Counted from the stretch's first letter, positions 27,545-38,317 are shown. The stretch is 64,000 nt of DNA from Balneolaceae bacterium (GCA_034521495.1 JAXHMK010000018.1:62001-126000), one strand, 5' to 3'. A program made the numbers and translations. The notes: a model not told the origin generated them from the letters alone.

Positions 27545-28159
27545 TTATTTTTTTAGTTCAATAATTTCATTACAAAGTTCCAGTTCATGTTGCTGATTTG
27601 AGGCGATTACAACCATTCGCCCTGAATTTTTAAACTGATCAACCAGCGTGGTGATAACCTCTTTGCCGGCCTCATCTAAATTTGAACCGGGCTCATCGAG
27701 TAGTAATATATCTGGATTATGGATAAATGATGCTGCCAGTTTTATTCGCTGCTGCTGACCCGTTGACAGTTCACCAAAATTGATATCTATTAACTTTCTT
27801 GCTCCAAGTGGTTCAAGCAGATCTGCAAGTGATTGTTTGGGATTCAATGACCGCACATTTTGAATAAATTCAAGATTTTCCCGGACGGTCAACTCCTCAT
27901 AAAGTTGGATATATGGAGCAGCGAAGCCTAAAACTTTTTTTAAATCTGTACGGTTGATATCATGCCCGTTTACTCGCCATTGAACAATTCCTGAAGTGGG
28001 TTTTAAAAGCCCCGCCAGGCATTTCAAAAGGGTAGATTTCCCTGAACCGTTGATACCAGCAATTCCTAAAACAGGTGTATTTGTTTCTATGGAGAGATTA
28101 CTAAAAACGGTCTTTGACCCGAATCGCTTTTCCAGGTTGTCAGTATTTAATTGTATCAT
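27545..28159 (-). CDS. ABC transporter ATP-binding protein (CcmA-like)
   Basis: A nucleotide-binding subunit of about 204 aa. The frame opens from a TTG at the complement of 28183, but the ATG at 28159 (MIQLNTDNLEKRFG) is the normal start. Walker A is GINGSGKST, signature LSTGQQQRIKLA and Walker B ILLLDEPGSNLD. The signature begins LSTGQ rather than LSGGQ. The small size and the phrase KRFGSKTVF resemble CcmA-type ATPases of cytochrome c maturation, but no ccmB or ccmC is in the window, so the permease partner is unknown. It ends 187 bp before the M29 gene; co-transcription is possible. Confidence 0.82.
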   Translation of the reverse strand: MIQLNTDNLEKRFGSKTVFSNLSIETNTPVLGIAGINGSGKSTLLKCLAGLLKPTSGIVQWRVNGHDINRTDLKKVLGFAAPYIQLYEELTVRENLEFIQNVRSLNPKQSLADLLEPLGARKLIDINFGELSTGQQQRIKLAASFIHNPDILLLDEPGSNLDEAGKEVITTLVDQFKNSGRMVVIASNQQHELELCNEIIELKK

Positions 28160-28301
28160 CAACAAAAGGTAGCCTGAGTGCAATCAAAAAGAAAAGTTTT
28201 TTTAAATGAAGCTCTTATTTTCTAAGAAATAGGAAATGTGATAAATTACCATAAATATCATCATTTACGTATTGACTCGTAACCTCACTCCTCAACACAT
28301 T

Positions 28302-30215
28302 ATGGAGCAGATTTCAGAACAAATATCTCAAGAACTTCTCCAGGAACTTCCCGATCAGGTACAATTTTTCACACCCGATGAACTGCTATCAGCTGGATTT
28401 CCATACATAGTTGTCGAAACAATTCGAAAAAATGTGGCATCCACTATCGGTTCTGAACTACATATGCCTGAATCCAAGTGGGTTCAACAAGAAGACGGGA
28501 ACGTCCAACAGGCCTGGCAGAATTTTATGGATATATCTATAAAACATTTGCGATTCCCGGCCTCCAAACTATCATATATACTGGCAGAAGCTGTAGAACA
28601 GTGCCTGGAATTGGCCCTGAAACCACGACAGGCTGTACCCGAATTGATTTTCAGAACACGTGATACTATCGATTTTGAAACGGCTAAAGTGAGAGTAGAA
28701 TCGCTGGAGGTAAATAAACAGCTTGGCCTGGCCCTCTTGCGGTATATGGAAAAGAAAGAGAAAGATGAGATTACGATTGAGCAGGCGAAAGAACTGGTGA
28801 AAAAGATCGATGAGAGGCTGGCTGAAAATTACCATCCGCTTAACTGGGCACAGGTGCTTAAGCCGGTTTTTGAAATCGCGGGGCCTTCTGTGGATACCGA
28901 ACTTTTCCAGATTTTCTTTGATGATAAAGAGAAACCCGTTTACGCCCGAAAATTCGGTCAACTGAATGATAATCTCAATGAAACGGAACTGATTGAAGTA
29001 CTGAGTTCGGCAGATCTGCTGGATATTGATGAGGATGAAGATGAGCAGCCGGAGCTTTTTGTGCCGGTTGAAGAGGAGTCGGAACCTGAAAAAGTGGTAG
29101 AGATTGAAAAAACCGACGAGGATGAAAAAGTTATTACACCCGAGGAAGAGCAGGTGGTGGAGGAATCGGACCAAAAAGATCATCGGGAAATTCAGCTTGA
29201 GGAACCCGAAGATTTTGAGGAACCGGAAGAAAAAACGGTTGAGCAGGATCAACCGGAAAAGAAGGAGGACTTTGTTGCTGAGGATCCCACGGATGCAGAA
29301 GATATTGATGACACAGAAGAAGAGGAGGAGCAGGATGAAAATATTGTAGATCTGTTTTCCCAAATAAGAGAGGATGATCTGTTTGAGGAAGACAAGAATG
29401 AGCAGTCATTATCACTTGTTGAGAAGGAAGATGAGCAAGATGCTGAAGATGACAATATCACCCTGCTCAGTAAATTTAAGTTTGATGATAGCGGAGAAGA
29501 TCTGCTGCAGGATGATACTCAAGATGATACAGAGACTCCTGAATCATCCGGGAAAGAAAACCCCTCATCAATCTACGAGGAGATGAATCTTGTAAAAAAT
29601 GACTTGACAGATGTTCAGGAAAACAAAGATTTTTTTGAGACATCCCCTGAAGAGAGCGAGGAGAATGAGGAGGAATTTTCCCTTAACATTGAAAATAGGG
29701 AGAAGGAAGAGGTTGAAACCGAACAAGAAGAGTCCACGCAGCCAGAGCCGGAAGCTGTGGATTCCGATGAAGAAGAAGATGATCAACCTATGTGGCGGTC
29801 TTTCCTGGAAAGAGACGATCTTGATACAGATTCGGGGTACGAGTATGACGAAGATTCTGAGGATGAATCTACAGATGAGTTTGAAGAGGAGATGGATGAT
29901 GGGTTTATAGAGGAACCGATCTATGATTTAACAACCGATGATGAGGCCCCTGACGAAAAAATAAAAAAAATTTCCAGGTGGCTGGACGATGAGAAAGATC
30001 GGTTTATTGATGAAATTTTTAAGGGGTCAGACGCAGCTTACGAGCAGGCGTTGTTAGAAATAATGGATTTCCAAAACTGGAAGGCTGCATCTATGTATCT
30101 TGAGAAAGAAGTTTTTTCAAGAAATAAAGTAGATGTGTATGATGAAGCAGCAGTTGATTTTACAGATCGGTTGCATAGCTTTTTTTTAGAAAACAATTCA
30201 AAACAAGACAATTGA
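28302..30215 (+). CDS. Very acidic protein of unknown function, operon with acyl-CoA carboxylase
   Basis: A product of about 637 aa (the frame is open from a TTG at 28272; ATG at 28302 is preferred). I do not recognise it. Residues 1-240 are a folded helical region ([32 protein letters not shown]). About 245-560 is a disordered stretch dominated by Glu and Asp (many DEDE and EEEE runs). A conserved-looking C-terminal helical part follows ([19 protein letters not shown], then [28 protein letters not shown]). It ends 7 bp before the carboxyltransferase gene. The fusion of ordered ends by an acidic spacer suggests a scaffold or adaptor; that is inference. Confidence 0.75.
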   Translation: MEQISEQISQELLQELPDQVQFFTPDELLSAGFPYIVVETIRKNVASTIGSELHMPESKWVQQEDGNVQQAWQNFMDISIKHLRFPASKLSYILAEAVEQCLELALKPRQAVPELIFRTRDTIDFETAKVRVESLEVNKQLGLALLRYMEKKEKDEITIEQAKELVKKIDERLAENYHPLNWAQVLKPVFEIAGPSVDTELFQIFFDDKEKPVYARKFGQLNDNLNETELIEVLSSADLLDIDEDEDEQPELFVPVEEESEPEKVVEIEKTDEDEKVITPEEEQVVEESDQKDHREIQLEEPEDFEEPEEKTVEQDQPEKKEDFVAEDPTDAEDIDDTEEEEEQDENIVDLFSQIREDDLFEEDKNEQSLSLVEKEDEQDAEDDNITLLSKFKFDDSGEDLLQDDTQDDTETPESSGKENPSSIYEEMNLVKNDLTDVQENKDFFETSPEESEENEEEFSLNIENREKEEVETEQEESTQPEPEAVDSDEEEDDQPMWRSFLERDDLDTDSGYEYDEDSEDESTDEFEEEMDDGFIEEPIYDLTTDDEAPDEKIKKISRWLDDEKDRFIDEIFKGSDAAYEQALLEIMDFQNWKAASMYLEKEVFSRNKVDVYDEAAVDFTDRLHSFFLENNSKQDN

Positions 30216-30222
30216 GATTAAA

Positions 30223-31773
30223 ATGACAAAAAACGGAAAAGTACAACGGTTACAAAAACTAAGAGAGGAAGCAAAAAAGGGCGGAGGTGAAGTTCGAATA
30301 AAAAAACAACATGATAAAGGAAAACTAACGGCGCGGGAGCGTATTGACATATTGGTGGACAAAGGAAGTTTCGAGGAGATCGATGCCTTTGTAACTCACC
30401 GAAGCCAGGCTTTTGGGCTGGACGGTAAGCAAGTTTTGGGGGATGGCGTAGTAACTGGTTTTGCAAAAATTGAAGGCCGGCCTGTGTATATCTTCAGCCA
30501 GGATTTTACGGTTTTCGGCGGATCACTTTCCGAAACTCATGCAGAGAAGATTTGCAAAATTATGGATCTGTCCATGAAAAACGGTGTGCCGATTATCGGG
30601 TTGAATGACTCGGGCGGAGCGAGAATCCAGGAGGGAGTGAGTTCTCTCGGTGGGTATGCTGAAGTTTTTTGGAGAAATTCCATGGCTTCGGGAGTCGTAC
30701 CGCAAATTTCAGCTGTGATGGGCCCATGTGCCGGTGGAGCTGTGTATAGCCCGGCACTGACCGACTTTGTATTTATGGTAAAAAATACCAGTTATATGTT
30801 TGTTACAGGCCCCAACGTGGTAAAAACAGTGACGAACGAAGAAGTTACCTCTGAAGATTTAGGCGGTGCAAGTGTGCATGGTACGAAATCGGGTGTAGCC
30901 CATGTTACAACCGAAAACGATGCTGAATGCCTGCGCCAAATTCGGCAGATGATGACGTATGTTCCGCAAAACTGCGAAGAGAAAGTACCGGCTCAAAAAT
31001 CAGTGGAACCTGATTCTAAGAAAGCAGCTCAACTGGATGAACTTGTACCACTGAATCCCAATAAGCCGTACGATATAAAAGATGCTATATCAGGTGTGAT
31101 GGATAAAGATTCCTTCTTTGAAATCCATGAGAGCTATGCTGATAACATCGTGGTTGGCTTTGCACGACTTGATGGCCGAACAGTGGGAATTGTTGCAAAT
31201 CAGCCTTTATCACTGGCTGGCGTGCTCGATATTGATGCGTCGCTGAAAGGTGCCCGGTTTGTTCGCTTCTGCGATGCATTTAACATTCCGCTGGTTGTCT
31301 TTGAAGATGTTCCGGGATTCCTGCCGGGAACCGACCAGGAGTGGGGCGGAATTATCAAACACGGAGCTAAACTGCTTTATGCATTCTGTGAAGCGACTGT
31401 GCCAAAAATGACCGTCATTACCCGGAAAGCCTATGGAGGAGCGTACGATGTTATGAACTCCAAACATATTCGTGCCGACTATAATGTGGCCTGGCCGACG
31501 GCAGAAATTGCCGTGATGGGGACCAAAGGAGCGGTTGAGATCATCTTCAGGAAGGAGATTGCAAATGCCGACGATCCCGAAGCAAAACAGAAAGAGCTGG
31601 AGGATGAGTATAACGAAGAGTTTGCACATCCATACAGGGCAGCGGCCCGCGGCTTTATTGATGATGTGATTGAGCCTTCAGAAACGAGAGAAAAACTGAT
31701 TAAAGCGTTTGAGTTGAGCCAGAATAAAGTCGATTTCATACCCAAGAAGAAGCACGATAATTTACCGATTTAA
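30223..31773 (+). CDS. Acyl-CoA carboxylase beta subunit (PccB/MmdA type)
   Basis: The 516-aa carboxyltransferase moves CO2 from carboxybiotin to propionyl- or acetyl-CoA, or runs the reverse in decarboxylases. Two crotonase-like halves are visible: [17 protein letters not shown] at the start, [14 protein letters not shown] and [13 protein letters not shown] in the first oxyanion site, then [41 protein letters not shown] and [13 protein letters not shown] in the second. It starts 7 bp after the acidic protein gene. No biotin carboxylase or biotin carrier gene is close by. Propionyl-CoA and methylmalonyl-CoA roles cannot be told apart here. Confidence 0.95.
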   Translation: MTKNGKVQRLQKLREEAKKGGGEVRIKKQHDKGKLTARERIDILVDKGSFEEIDAFVTHRSQAFGLDGKQVLGDGVVTGFAKIEGRPVYIFSQDFTVFGGSLSETHAEKICKIMDLSMKNGVPIIGLNDSGGARIQEGVSSLGGYAEVFWRNSMASGVVPQISAVMGPCAGGAVYSPALTDFVFMVKNTSYMFVTGPNVVKTVTNEEVTSEDLGGASVHGTKSGVAHVTTENDAECLRQIRQMMTYVPQNCEEKVPAQKSVEPDSKKAAQLDELVPLNPNKPYDIKDAISGVMDKDSFFEIHESYADNIVVGFARLDGRTVGIVANQPLSLAGVLDIDASLKGARFVRFCDAFNIPLVVFEDVPGFLPGTDQEWGGIIKHGAKLLYAFCEATVPKMTVITRKAYGGAYDVMNSKHIRADYNVAWPTAEIAVMGTKGAVEIIFRKEIANADDPEAKQKELEDEYNEEFAHPYRAAARGFIDDVIEPSETREKLIKAFELSQNKVDFIPKKKHDNLPI

Positions 31774-31776
31774 TAA

Positions 31777-31829
31777 AAAGAACCTGGCAGAGCACGAACG
31801 AAGTGAGTTCCTGCCAGAGTTCTTTATTC
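31777..31829 (+). terminator. Terminator after the acyl-CoA carboxylase gene
   Basis: A long stem of AAAGAAC + CTGGCAG (31777-31790) pairs with CTGCCAG + GTTCTTT (31811-31825, one bulged base) and is followed by ATTCTTTTA. The CTGGCAG arms recur in a second hairpin at 32319-32354. Confidence 0.8.
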
Positions 31830-31935
31830 TTTTATACAAAGGCAATGGCGAGTCTGCTACGCCAAAGACTTCGTTGACCATGGACTCTCAGTCAGGATTG
31901 AGTTCCTGCCAGGTTCGGTCGTGAAACGCACAGGA

Positions 31936-32109
31936 GACTGTCCGAAATGGATGTGAGAGAAATCAATATTCTCATTTTTGTCATTCCGGACCCCGATCCG
32001 GTATCTCCAAGCATATTTAAAGTCTGGAGATTCTGTCCCAAGGACTCCTTTGGAGAATCGGGCCTGCCCCGGGAATGCGGGGTTCAGACATGACATCTTT
32101 TTGGAGAGC
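31936..32109. repeat. Dispersed palindromic element, family R5 copy 2
   Basis: Nearly the same as 7971-8143, including GACTCCTTTGGAGAATCG and TGCCCCGGGAATGCGGGG. The remainder of the 596-bp gap 31774-32369 is also repeat-like: a CTACGCCAAAGACTTCG module at about 31857, a 10-bp hairpin GTTCCGAAGG/CCTTCGGAAC at 32188-32211, and CTGCCAG/CTGGCAG at 32319-32354. No gene is seen in it. Confidence 0.75.
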
Positions 32110-32369
32110 CTCCAAATATTTCAAGCACACGCGAGAAGTCGGAGCTGAGAGTTCGATAATGATTAGAAGCGGAGCTTCAATGGTGGCGTTCCGAAGGAGG
32201 ACCTTCGGAACGAGTAAAGTCGGATTTGAGAATTCGAGTAAAACACAAAAAATAATTTAGTGTTTTGGTGTTTTAGTGGCTACACTTTTTAAACAATCCT
32301 AAAACGACACTCGCAACTCTGCCAGGAATCCGAAAAGCACGGATACTCTGGCAGGTTGCTGAGAATATG

Positions 32370-32810
32370 CTATCCCGGGTATCCTCCGCCGGTGATATAA
32401 TTTCGCAGGGATTTGATCTCTACTTTTTGTTGGTCAATGACGGATCGTACAACATCACCGATTGAAATTACGCCGGCTAATTGCTCTCCGTCTCGTACCG
32501 GCAGATGCCGGATTTTGTGTTCCGTCATCAATTTCATGCAGACCTTTACGTCATCTTTGGGCTGAACGCAAATTACATCCGAAGTCATAATATCTTTGAC
32601 CGGTGTATTTTTAGATTGCCGTCCCTTTAAAATCACCTTATCCCTGTAATCTCGTTCAGAGATAATTCCGTTTAAATTTTCATCATCAATAACCAAAAGA
32701 GCACCGATACCCAGTTCCGACATTTTTTTAATGGCAACGAACACTGTGTCATCTGAGTGAATCGAGTAGATTTCAGATCCTTTGTGATTGAGCAAATCTA
32801 TTACTTTCAT
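32370..32810 (-). CDS. CBS-domain pair protein
   Basis: A 146-aa soluble protein made of two CBS motifs (about residues 1-65 and 70-135). Such pairs bind adenine nucleotides and sense energy state. The blocks ALLVIDDENLNGIISERDY and IRHLPVRDGEQLAGVISIGDV are the repeated signature, with VKDIMTSDVICVQP opening the second motif. It has no attached enzyme domain. The gene diverges from rarA, separated by 176 bp, and its partner is unknown. The start MKVIDLLNHKG is the only sensible ATG. Confidence 0.92.
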   Translation of the reverse strand: MKVIDLLNHKGSEIYSIHSDDTVFVAIKKMSELGIGALLVIDDENLNGIISERDYRDKVILKGRQSKNTPVKDIMTSDVICVQPKDDVKVCMKLMTEHKIRHLPVRDGEQLAGVISIGDVVRSVIDQQKVEIKSLRNYITGGGYPG

Positions 32811-32986
32811 GGCAGTTCCCGTTTTTTTAGAAGTAAATATCTATTTTTAATAAACGGTTTTTTTTATGATTTGCAAGTATTTTTAAAGATAAGAGGGTCT
32901 GATAATGTAATGGTTCTCCAAAAATCATGGTTATCTTGGTACATTGAATGAATATGAAGAAGCTAATATGATAGAAATTAATTGAT

Positions 32987-34342
32987 ATGGATCTCTTTGA
33001 GGAAGGCAGTTCAGGTGATTCAATACCGGAACAAAATTATGAAGATCAACCCTTAGCTACACGAATGAGGCCGCACTCTCTGGATGAATTTGTGGGACAG
33101 GATCACCTGGTGGGCGAAGGAAAAATGCTTAACCGGATGATTAAAAGCGGTGTGATCGGGTCTCTTGTATTTTACGGACCACCAAGTTCGGGAAAAACAA
33201 CCTTGGCTCATGTTATATCAAGAGAGATTGATGCCCGGTTTGAAGTGATCAATGCTGTTCTCGATGGTATTAAAGAGTTGAGGAAGGTGGTCTCAAAGGC
33301 GGAGCATCAGAAAAAAGCCACAGGGAAAAAGACCATACTTTTTGTGGATGAGATTCACCGGTGGAACAAAGCCCAGCAGGATGCGCTTCTGCCGCATTTG
33401 GAATCCGGGGTTCTGACATTAGTGGGAGCTACAACCGAAAATCCGTTTTACACACTTGTGAGTCCGTTGCTTTCTCGCTGCCAGCTGTTTGAACTATATC
33501 CGCTAACGAAAGATGATGTTTTTGTAATGCTGGAACGTGCACTGAAGGATGAGGAACGAGGGTTGGGTTATATGGATATTTCAATTTCTGATGAAGCCGT
33601 TGATCACTTTGCCGATTATGCCGGTGGCGATATTCGAAATGCGCTTAATGCATTAGAAGTAGCAGCTCTCTCCACACCGAAAAGTGAAGATGGGAGCGTG
33701 AAGATTACGCATGATATTGCAAAAGAGTCGATTCAAAAAAGAAGTGTGCGGTACGATCGGGCCGGGGATGAACATTATCACTACGCCTCAGCGTTTATTA
33801 AGTCGATGCGGGGTTCGGATCCTGACGCTGCACTATACTGGTTGAATGCCATGCTGGAGGGTGGGGAAGATCCACAGTTTCTATTTCGGCGAATGCTCAT
33901 ATTTGCTTCCGAAGATGTAGGTATGGCCGACCCTTACGCTATAACGGTAGTCCATTCTGCTCACGAAGCTTTTCTAAAAACGGGTATGCCGGAAGGATTC
34001 TATTTTTTATCGCACGCATGTATATTTTTGTCCGTCAGCCCCAAGAGTAACAGTACAAAAGCGATCTTTGAGATTAACAGCGAGATCAAAAAGAAAGGAG
34101 CTGGAGAGGTTCCATCACACCTGAGGGACAAGACGGCAAACAAATTGGCGTCCATGTATTTAGACGCCAAAAATGCGTCGGACGATTACAAGTATCCTCA
34201 TAGTTTTACCCGCCATTGGGTTCGGCAGCAATATCTTCCCGACAGCTATAAGGACAGATCCTGGTTTGAATTCGGAACGGAAGGAAGAGAGCCCACTCTT
34301 CGTAAAAGGCTTGAAAAAATTAAGAATAAAGAAAAAAAGTAA
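32987..34342 (+). CDS. rarA: Replication-associated recombination protein A
   Basis: The 451-aa AAA+ ATPase (MgsA/RarA/WRNIP1 family) acts at stalled forks with SSB and the clamp-loader machinery. Seen: [18 protein letters not shown], Walker A GPPSSGKT (64-71), Walker [15 protein letters not shown], sensor ATTENPF, and the C-terminal helical domain ([45 protein letters not shown]). Length is normal. It is monocistronic by spacing. The following hairpin at 34357-34392 probably closes it. Confidence 0.96.
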   Translation: MDLFEEGSSGDSIPEQNYEDQPLATRMRPHSLDEFVGQDHLVGEGKMLNRMIKSGVIGSLVFYGPPSSGKTTLAHVISREIDARFEVINAVLDGIKELRKVVSKAEHQKKATGKKTILFVDEIHRWNKAQQDALLPHLESGVLTLVGATTENPFYTLVSPLLSRCQLFELYPLTKDDVFVMLERALKDEERGLGYMDISISDEAVDHFADYAGGDIRNALNALEVAALSTPKSEDGSVKITHDIAKESIQKRSVRYDRAGDEHYHYASAFIKSMRGSDPDAALYWLNAMLEGGEDPQFLFRRMLIFASEDVGMADPYAITVVHSAHEAFLKTGMPEGFYFLSHACIFLSVSPKSNSTKAIFEINSEIKKKGAGEVPSHLRDKTANKLASMYLDAKNASDDYKYPHSFTRHWVRQQYLPDSYKDRSWFEFGTEGREPTLRKRLEKIKNKEKK

Positions 34343-34356
34343 TAATCGGTTCATAT

Positions 34357-34392
34357 AAAAAAACATGCCCGGAATTATCCATTCCGGGCATG
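34357..34392 (-). terminator. Perfect 12-bp hairpin after rarA, T-run on the minus strand
   Basis: CATGCCCGGAAT and ATTCCGGGCATG form a perfect stem with a 5-nt loop. Seven As precede it, so a classical T-run exists only for minus-strand transcription. It may still end rarA transcripts as a 3' hairpin. Confidence 0.6.
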
Positions 34393-34632
34393 CGAAGTAT
34401 TGGAGCTATTGCTCGATGTCTACCATAACATGAGTTCTTCGTATCAGGAAGTTCTTTGTTGTCAATCACTGATCTAATGATAGGGTGTTTTCAAATAATT
34501 ACCAAATAAAATTAGTCAAATATTTATAAATACATAGATAATTAAGTTATTATAGTATATTGTAAGCGCTTTTTTTAGGCATAGATGGATTTTAACGATT
34601 TAAAAAAATTTAGAAAAATTGATTTCCCCAAA

Positions 34633-34802
34633 CTGGCGCAAGTGTTCAATCCGGTATTTCAAAGCATAAATTGGAATAAAGTTAGATAATGTCTTCCTGG
34701 AAAAAATCTTTCTACAATCAGTAAGCCAAGGATGTCACTTGTGCCAAGTTTTTTGCAAAGGGAAAGGGGCACAAGTGACGCTTCGCTTAACACTTGCGCC
34801 AG
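34633..34802. mobile_element. 170-bp MITE, family R2 copy 1
   Basis: The perfect 14-bp terminal inverted repeat CTGGCGCAAGTGTT / AACACTTGCGCCAG bounds it. Copies of exactly the same length are at 43695-43864 and 61905-62074. Inside, CTTGTGCC and GGCACAAG form a second hairpin. No target duplication is clear. It lies in the 598-bp gap 34343-34940, which also has an AAGCGCTT LacI-type box near 34564 and an R8 arm near 34853. Confidence 0.85.
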
Positions 34803-34940
34803 GCGGGAAACGGGCTATATCGGCTGCTGAATTCGTGAATAGTCTTAGAAATTTCGCCAGCCGAAAAAGACACTCGACAGGCGAAGAACTTAATTGGAAT
34901 GAAAATATTTTAAGCCCTGTTTTCAGGGAAAAGAAAAATT

Positions 34941-35498
34941 ATGAGTCATATACACATATTATCCGCAACCGACCGGCCCAACTCTAATGCTCTAAAAGTG
35001 GCCGGTTATGCCAATCAATTTTTATCGAAAAAAGCGACAACAAGGATTTTTTCCCTGAAGGATTTTCCAATTCGGGATGTAGCAGGAGGGAAGTACAATG
35101 ACAAACCTCAATCCGTAGAAGAGTTCAACGAAAAATTCCTCTCTGCAGATGGGTTCGTGTTTGTGATTCCCGAATACAACGGCGGGTTTCCGGGAATTTT
35201 GAAACTTTTTTACGACTACCTGCCATTTCCTAAAGCTTTTAATAAATCACCGATCTGTCTGATTGGAGAAGCAGCCGGGGCATTTGGTGCGTTACGGCCG
35301 GTTGAACAATTTTCGCAGCTGTTAATTTACCGACAGGCCCATATTTTCCCTGAGCGGATATTTATCCAGCGAGTCAATGATTCTTTCGACGAGGAAGAGG
35401 GACTCATATCTGAGAAAATGCAGAAATTGTGGGAAAAACAACTCAACGGCTTTCCGGATTTTGTAGAGAAGATAAATGCCGGTTTAGTTGAGGCGTAG
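34941..35498 (+). CDS. NAD(P)H-dependent FMN reductase family protein
   Basis: A 185-aa flavodoxin-fold reductase. The phosphate-binding loop is ATDRPNSNALK near residue 10 (T-x-R-x-x-S-x-S in relatives), and PEYNGGFPGILKLFYDYLP (about 75-95) is the signature that contacts the flavin. Similar enzymes reduce quinones, azo dyes or FMN with NAD(P)H. Its 3' end overlaps the 3' end of the converging response-regulator gene by 15 bp. Substrate is unknown. Confidence 0.9.
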   Translation: MSHIHILSATDRPNSNALKVAGYANQFLSKKATTRIFSLKDFPIRDVAGGKYNDKPQSVEEFNEKFLSADGFVFVIPEYNGGFPGILKLFYDYLPFPKAFNKSPICLIGEAAGAFGALRPVEQFSQLLIYRQAHIFPERIFIQRVNDSFDEEEGLISEKMQKLWEKQLNGFPDFVEKINAGLVEA

Positions 35499-36188
35499 CA
35501 TATACCCGACTCCGTGGAGAGTAACTAAAAACCTGGGATCGTCAGGATTCTTTTCAATTTTTGCTCGCAATTTAGAGATGTGTACATCCACCGTTCGGGT
35601 GTTTGTACTGTATTCATATCGCCAAACTTTCTCGAGGAGATCATCTCTCGAGATGGGACGATTGGCATTTGAAAGAAAAAACTCAATGATTTCTACTTCG
35701 CGCGTGGAGAGTTCTTCCTCTTTTTGATTCGGTTTTAGCACTTTACCGTCATTCAGATCAATCTTAAAATCTCCGAGTTTTAGCAATTCCGCAGGACCGG
35801 ATTTAGAGTATGCATTGGCTCTTCGTAATCTTGCCCGAATTCTTGCCAGTAACTCCTTAACTCCAAACGGTTTTGTGATATAATCATCGGCGCCAAGATT
35901 AAGTCCGGTTACTTTATCAATTTCCTGGTCTTTGGCAGTAAGCATAATGACGGGAAATGTGTACTTCAGATCACGGATCTCCTTGCAAATATCATAACCG
36001 CTCACATTTGGAAGCATCAGGTCCAGAATCATCAGATCCGGCTCAAACTGCTGAACGGTTTCGACAGCTTCAGCACCATCTTCAACCACAGCTACTTCGT
36101 AATTTTCGGCGCTAAGTGTGTCTTTCAGGGTAAAAACAAGGCTGGGCTCGTCTTCTACAATTAAGATTTTTTTCGATTTATCCGACAT
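35484..36188 (-). CDS. OmpR-family response regulator
   Basis: A 234-aa DNA-binding regulator. The receiver domain has VEDEP near residue 11, phospho-acceptor Asp56 (MILDLMLPN) and Lys in MLTAKDQE. The C-terminal winged helix runs from about residue 135 (LKLGDFKIDLNDGKV, REVEIIEFFLSN, VWRYEYSTNTRTVDVHISKLR). The gene is partnered with the upstream sensor kinase, overlapping it by 11 bp. The stimulus and regulon are unknown. It converges with the FMN reductase gene and overlaps it by 15 bp. Confidence 0.96.
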   Translation of the reverse strand: MSDKSKKILIVEDEPSLVFTLKDTLSAENYEVAVVEDGAEAVETVQQFEPDLMILDLMLPNVSGYDICKEIRDLKYTFPVIMLTAKDQEIDKVTGLNLGADDYITKPFGVKELLARIRARLRRANAYSKSGPAELLKLGDFKIDLNDGKVLKPNQKEEELSTREVEIIEFFLSNANRPISRDDLLEKVWRYEYSTNTRTVDVHISKLRAKIEKNPDDPRFLVTLHGVGYMLRLN

Positions 36189-37902
36189 AATTATCTAATT
36201 CAATACTTTTTGGTAGATTTATTTCGTCCTCGCTTTCCTGCCGGTCATACTCCTCAGGTATTTCTACAAGAGCTTTAAAGGTTAAGGTGAACGTTGCACC
36301 CTGATCTGGCACACTATGCACAGATATTGAACCTCCATTTAATGTGACAAGATTTTTAACGATAGAGAGACCCAGGCCATGCCCTTTTGTTTTTGCTGTT
36401 AATGAATTTTCGACTCGGTAAAATTTGTCAAAAATATTTTTTTGAGCTTTTTTGGGAATTCCTTCGCCCTTATCAGTCACCGAGAGATTTACAGATTTAG
36501 AATCGGAACGTAGATGAATTTGAATACTTTTCTGATTATGACTGTATTTGAGACTGTTCTCAATAAGATTGTTTAAAATTGTTTCCAGGTGATCGGGATC
36601 AATCATTACAGGCGGGACTTTTTTATCAGCTTTAAATTCAAAAGAAAATCCCTTCTCTTCTATATAGGCCTTGTTATCCTGGTAATACTCTTGAACGAGG
36701 TTCTTCAGTTGATAGGGGGCTTGTTCAACAACTGTTTGTCCGGAATCAACTTTAGCAACATCCAGCAGTTTATCGATCATTTTTCTGAGCCGGATCGCCT
36801 CGCTGTAAATATGCGAACCATAATCTTTTAATCGCGATGCGTCCGTTACACGTCCGTCGGAAAGATTTTCTCCGGCGGCCTGCATAACTGCCAATGGAGT
36901 TTTTAATTCGTGAGTTACATTAGCCAGGAAACCGGCCTGCCGGCGAGCAAACTCCCGCTCTCTCTGAGCATTGATAAACATAAAGATAAATGCTCCAAAC
37001 AGTACAATGACGGCAATTCCAAGAAGCACAAAATTTCTGTTTACAGATGCTTTTGTGGCTGCTACCGAGGGAGATTCAAGGAATGCTGCATATAGCACCC
37101 AATTATCCAGAAGATCCGGGAACCGTTGACGGATATCCACTTTCGCCCTGTTGTATGTAAACTGATCGTCACTGCTTAATAAGATATCATCCTGCATCCA
37201 GTCTCTCAGCCAAACCACAATACCCGATTCATCAGGTGATCCGATTTTGCTGGCCAGTTTTGGTTTCATCACACGGTTTAACAGGTAATTTTTATCAATA
37301 AGAAAATTTATATGTCCAACAACTTTTTGTTCACTGTTGTTAATCAATGCAAAAGTCATGGAGCGATGTGCATCAAACTCCACACGTGTGTTCCAGCGAT
37401 AGTCTTGAAGCGAAACAGTGTTCATCCTTGTTTTTGAAATTCCAATCCCGTCACATGCTTCTTTAGGTACTTCATTATCTACCACAAAGGATGATGTTTG
37501 CCGGTCAAACCGATATAGATCCCGATCCGGGTGCCAGCAACCGATCCGCTCATCAGGTGTATAATAAATATTCGAGAAAAGTGAGTCCTCAATGGCACTG
37601 GCCAGAACTTCTCTGAAATGAGGTGGAAAATTTTTGTTCTCCTCCCAGGTATCTTCAAGATCGCTCATATCCAGCTTGCTGATGCCGCGAAACGGAGAGT
37701 AAAAGCGATGTCGTACAGCATGGGTAAACTCTTCCAACTGAGACTTTCGGTTTTCTTTTGCTGATTCAATGGAAGATTCTCGAAGAGCATACAGTGAATA
37801 GACATTTAACCCGGTCAGCACAACAACCGCTAAAATACCAACGCCAAGGAAGAACCATCGAAGCGTATTACTCTGTTTATATTTGTTAAAGATTGATTTC
37901 AT
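36178..37902 (-). CDS. Membrane sensor histidine kinase
   Basis: A 574-aa kinase with two membrane helices (about 15-36 and 292-312). Between them is a large periplasmic sensing region that includes several cysteines (WHPDRDLYRFD, EACDGIG). After the second helix there is no clear HAMP domain. HisKA follows with FLANVTHELKTPLAVMQA (phosphorylated His near residue 332), then NNLIENSLKYS (N box), DKGEGIPKKA (G1) and GHGLGLSIVKNLV (G2). It is the first gene of an operon with the OmpR-type regulator, which it presumably phosphorylates. The ligand is unknown. Confidence 0.95.
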   Translation of the reverse strand: MKSIFNKYKQSNTLRWFFLGVGILAVVVLTGLNVYSLYALRESSIESAKENRKSQLEEFTHAVRHRFYSPFRGISKLDMSDLEDTWEENKNFPPHFREVLASAIEDSLFSNIYYTPDERIGCWHPDRDLYRFDRQTSSFVVDNEVPKEACDGIGISKTRMNTVSLQDYRWNTRVEFDAHRSMTFALINNSEQKVVGHINFLIDKNYLLNRVMKPKLASKIGSPDESGIVVWLRDWMQDDILLSSDDQFTYNRAKVDIRQRFPDLLDNWVLYAAFLESPSVAATKASVNRNFVLLGIAVIVLFGAFIFMFINAQREREFARRQAGFLANVTHELKTPLAVMQAAGENLSDGRVTDASRLKDYGSHIYSEAIRLRKMIDKLLDVAKVDSGQTVVEQAPYQLKNLVQEYYQDNKAYIEEKGFSFEFKADKKVPPVMIDPDHLETILNNLIENSLKYSHNQKSIQIHLRSDSKSVNLSVTDKGEGIPKKAQKNIFDKFYRVENSLTAKTKGHGLGLSIVKNLVTLNGGSISVHSVPDQGATFTLTFKALVEIPEEYDRQESEDEINLPKSIELDNYVG

Positions 37903-37974
37903 GTTGAGTACTGAATTGTATGTAGGCTAATCCTGAAACTTAAATGAAAATAAGAATACTTTCAGGTACTAAAA

Positions 37975-38317
37975 TTTTGAGGACTTATCCCATTTTTGTA
38001 AGTGTAAACTTATTGCATGTTGTATGTCCTTTTGTCTTGATACAAAAGAACGAAAAATCAAGACTGTGAATACTTGGCGGCGGACACGAGTTCACCGTGG
38101 AATCCTTTCAATGGTCCATCAGGTTTTCAGCCCTTAAATTTCGCTCCTCGCCGGTATGAAAGGATTCTTCTCACGGTTCTCTCGTTGTCCTTTTTCCCGC
38201 CAACTATTCAAGGTCGGTTATTTTCCCAAAATCACCATTTCCACTTGTTAAATGTATTAAACTACTGTTATTTAATACTTTAGCATACTTAAACTTATAA
38301 TTTCGGGGTAACTTCTC
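37975..38317. repeat. 344-bp dispersed repeat, family R1 copy 2
   Basis: Partner of 18962-19305 in the same orientation. The central block around GAATACTTGGCGGCGGACAC is identical in both. The region 37903-38480 (578 bp, no gene) holds this repeat and then an R7 hairpin at 38377-38460. The short frame 38074-38283 lies within the repeat and is not conserved in copy 1. Confidence 0.85.

Noticed and set aside
28572-29363. 263-codon minus-strand frame opposite the acidic protein
   Set aside because: A hydrophobic-looking translation that merely mirrors the acidic codons of the real gene.
38074-38283. 69-codon frame in the R1 repeat
   Set aside because: It is interrupted in the other R1 copy and has no ribosome site; it is repeat DNA.
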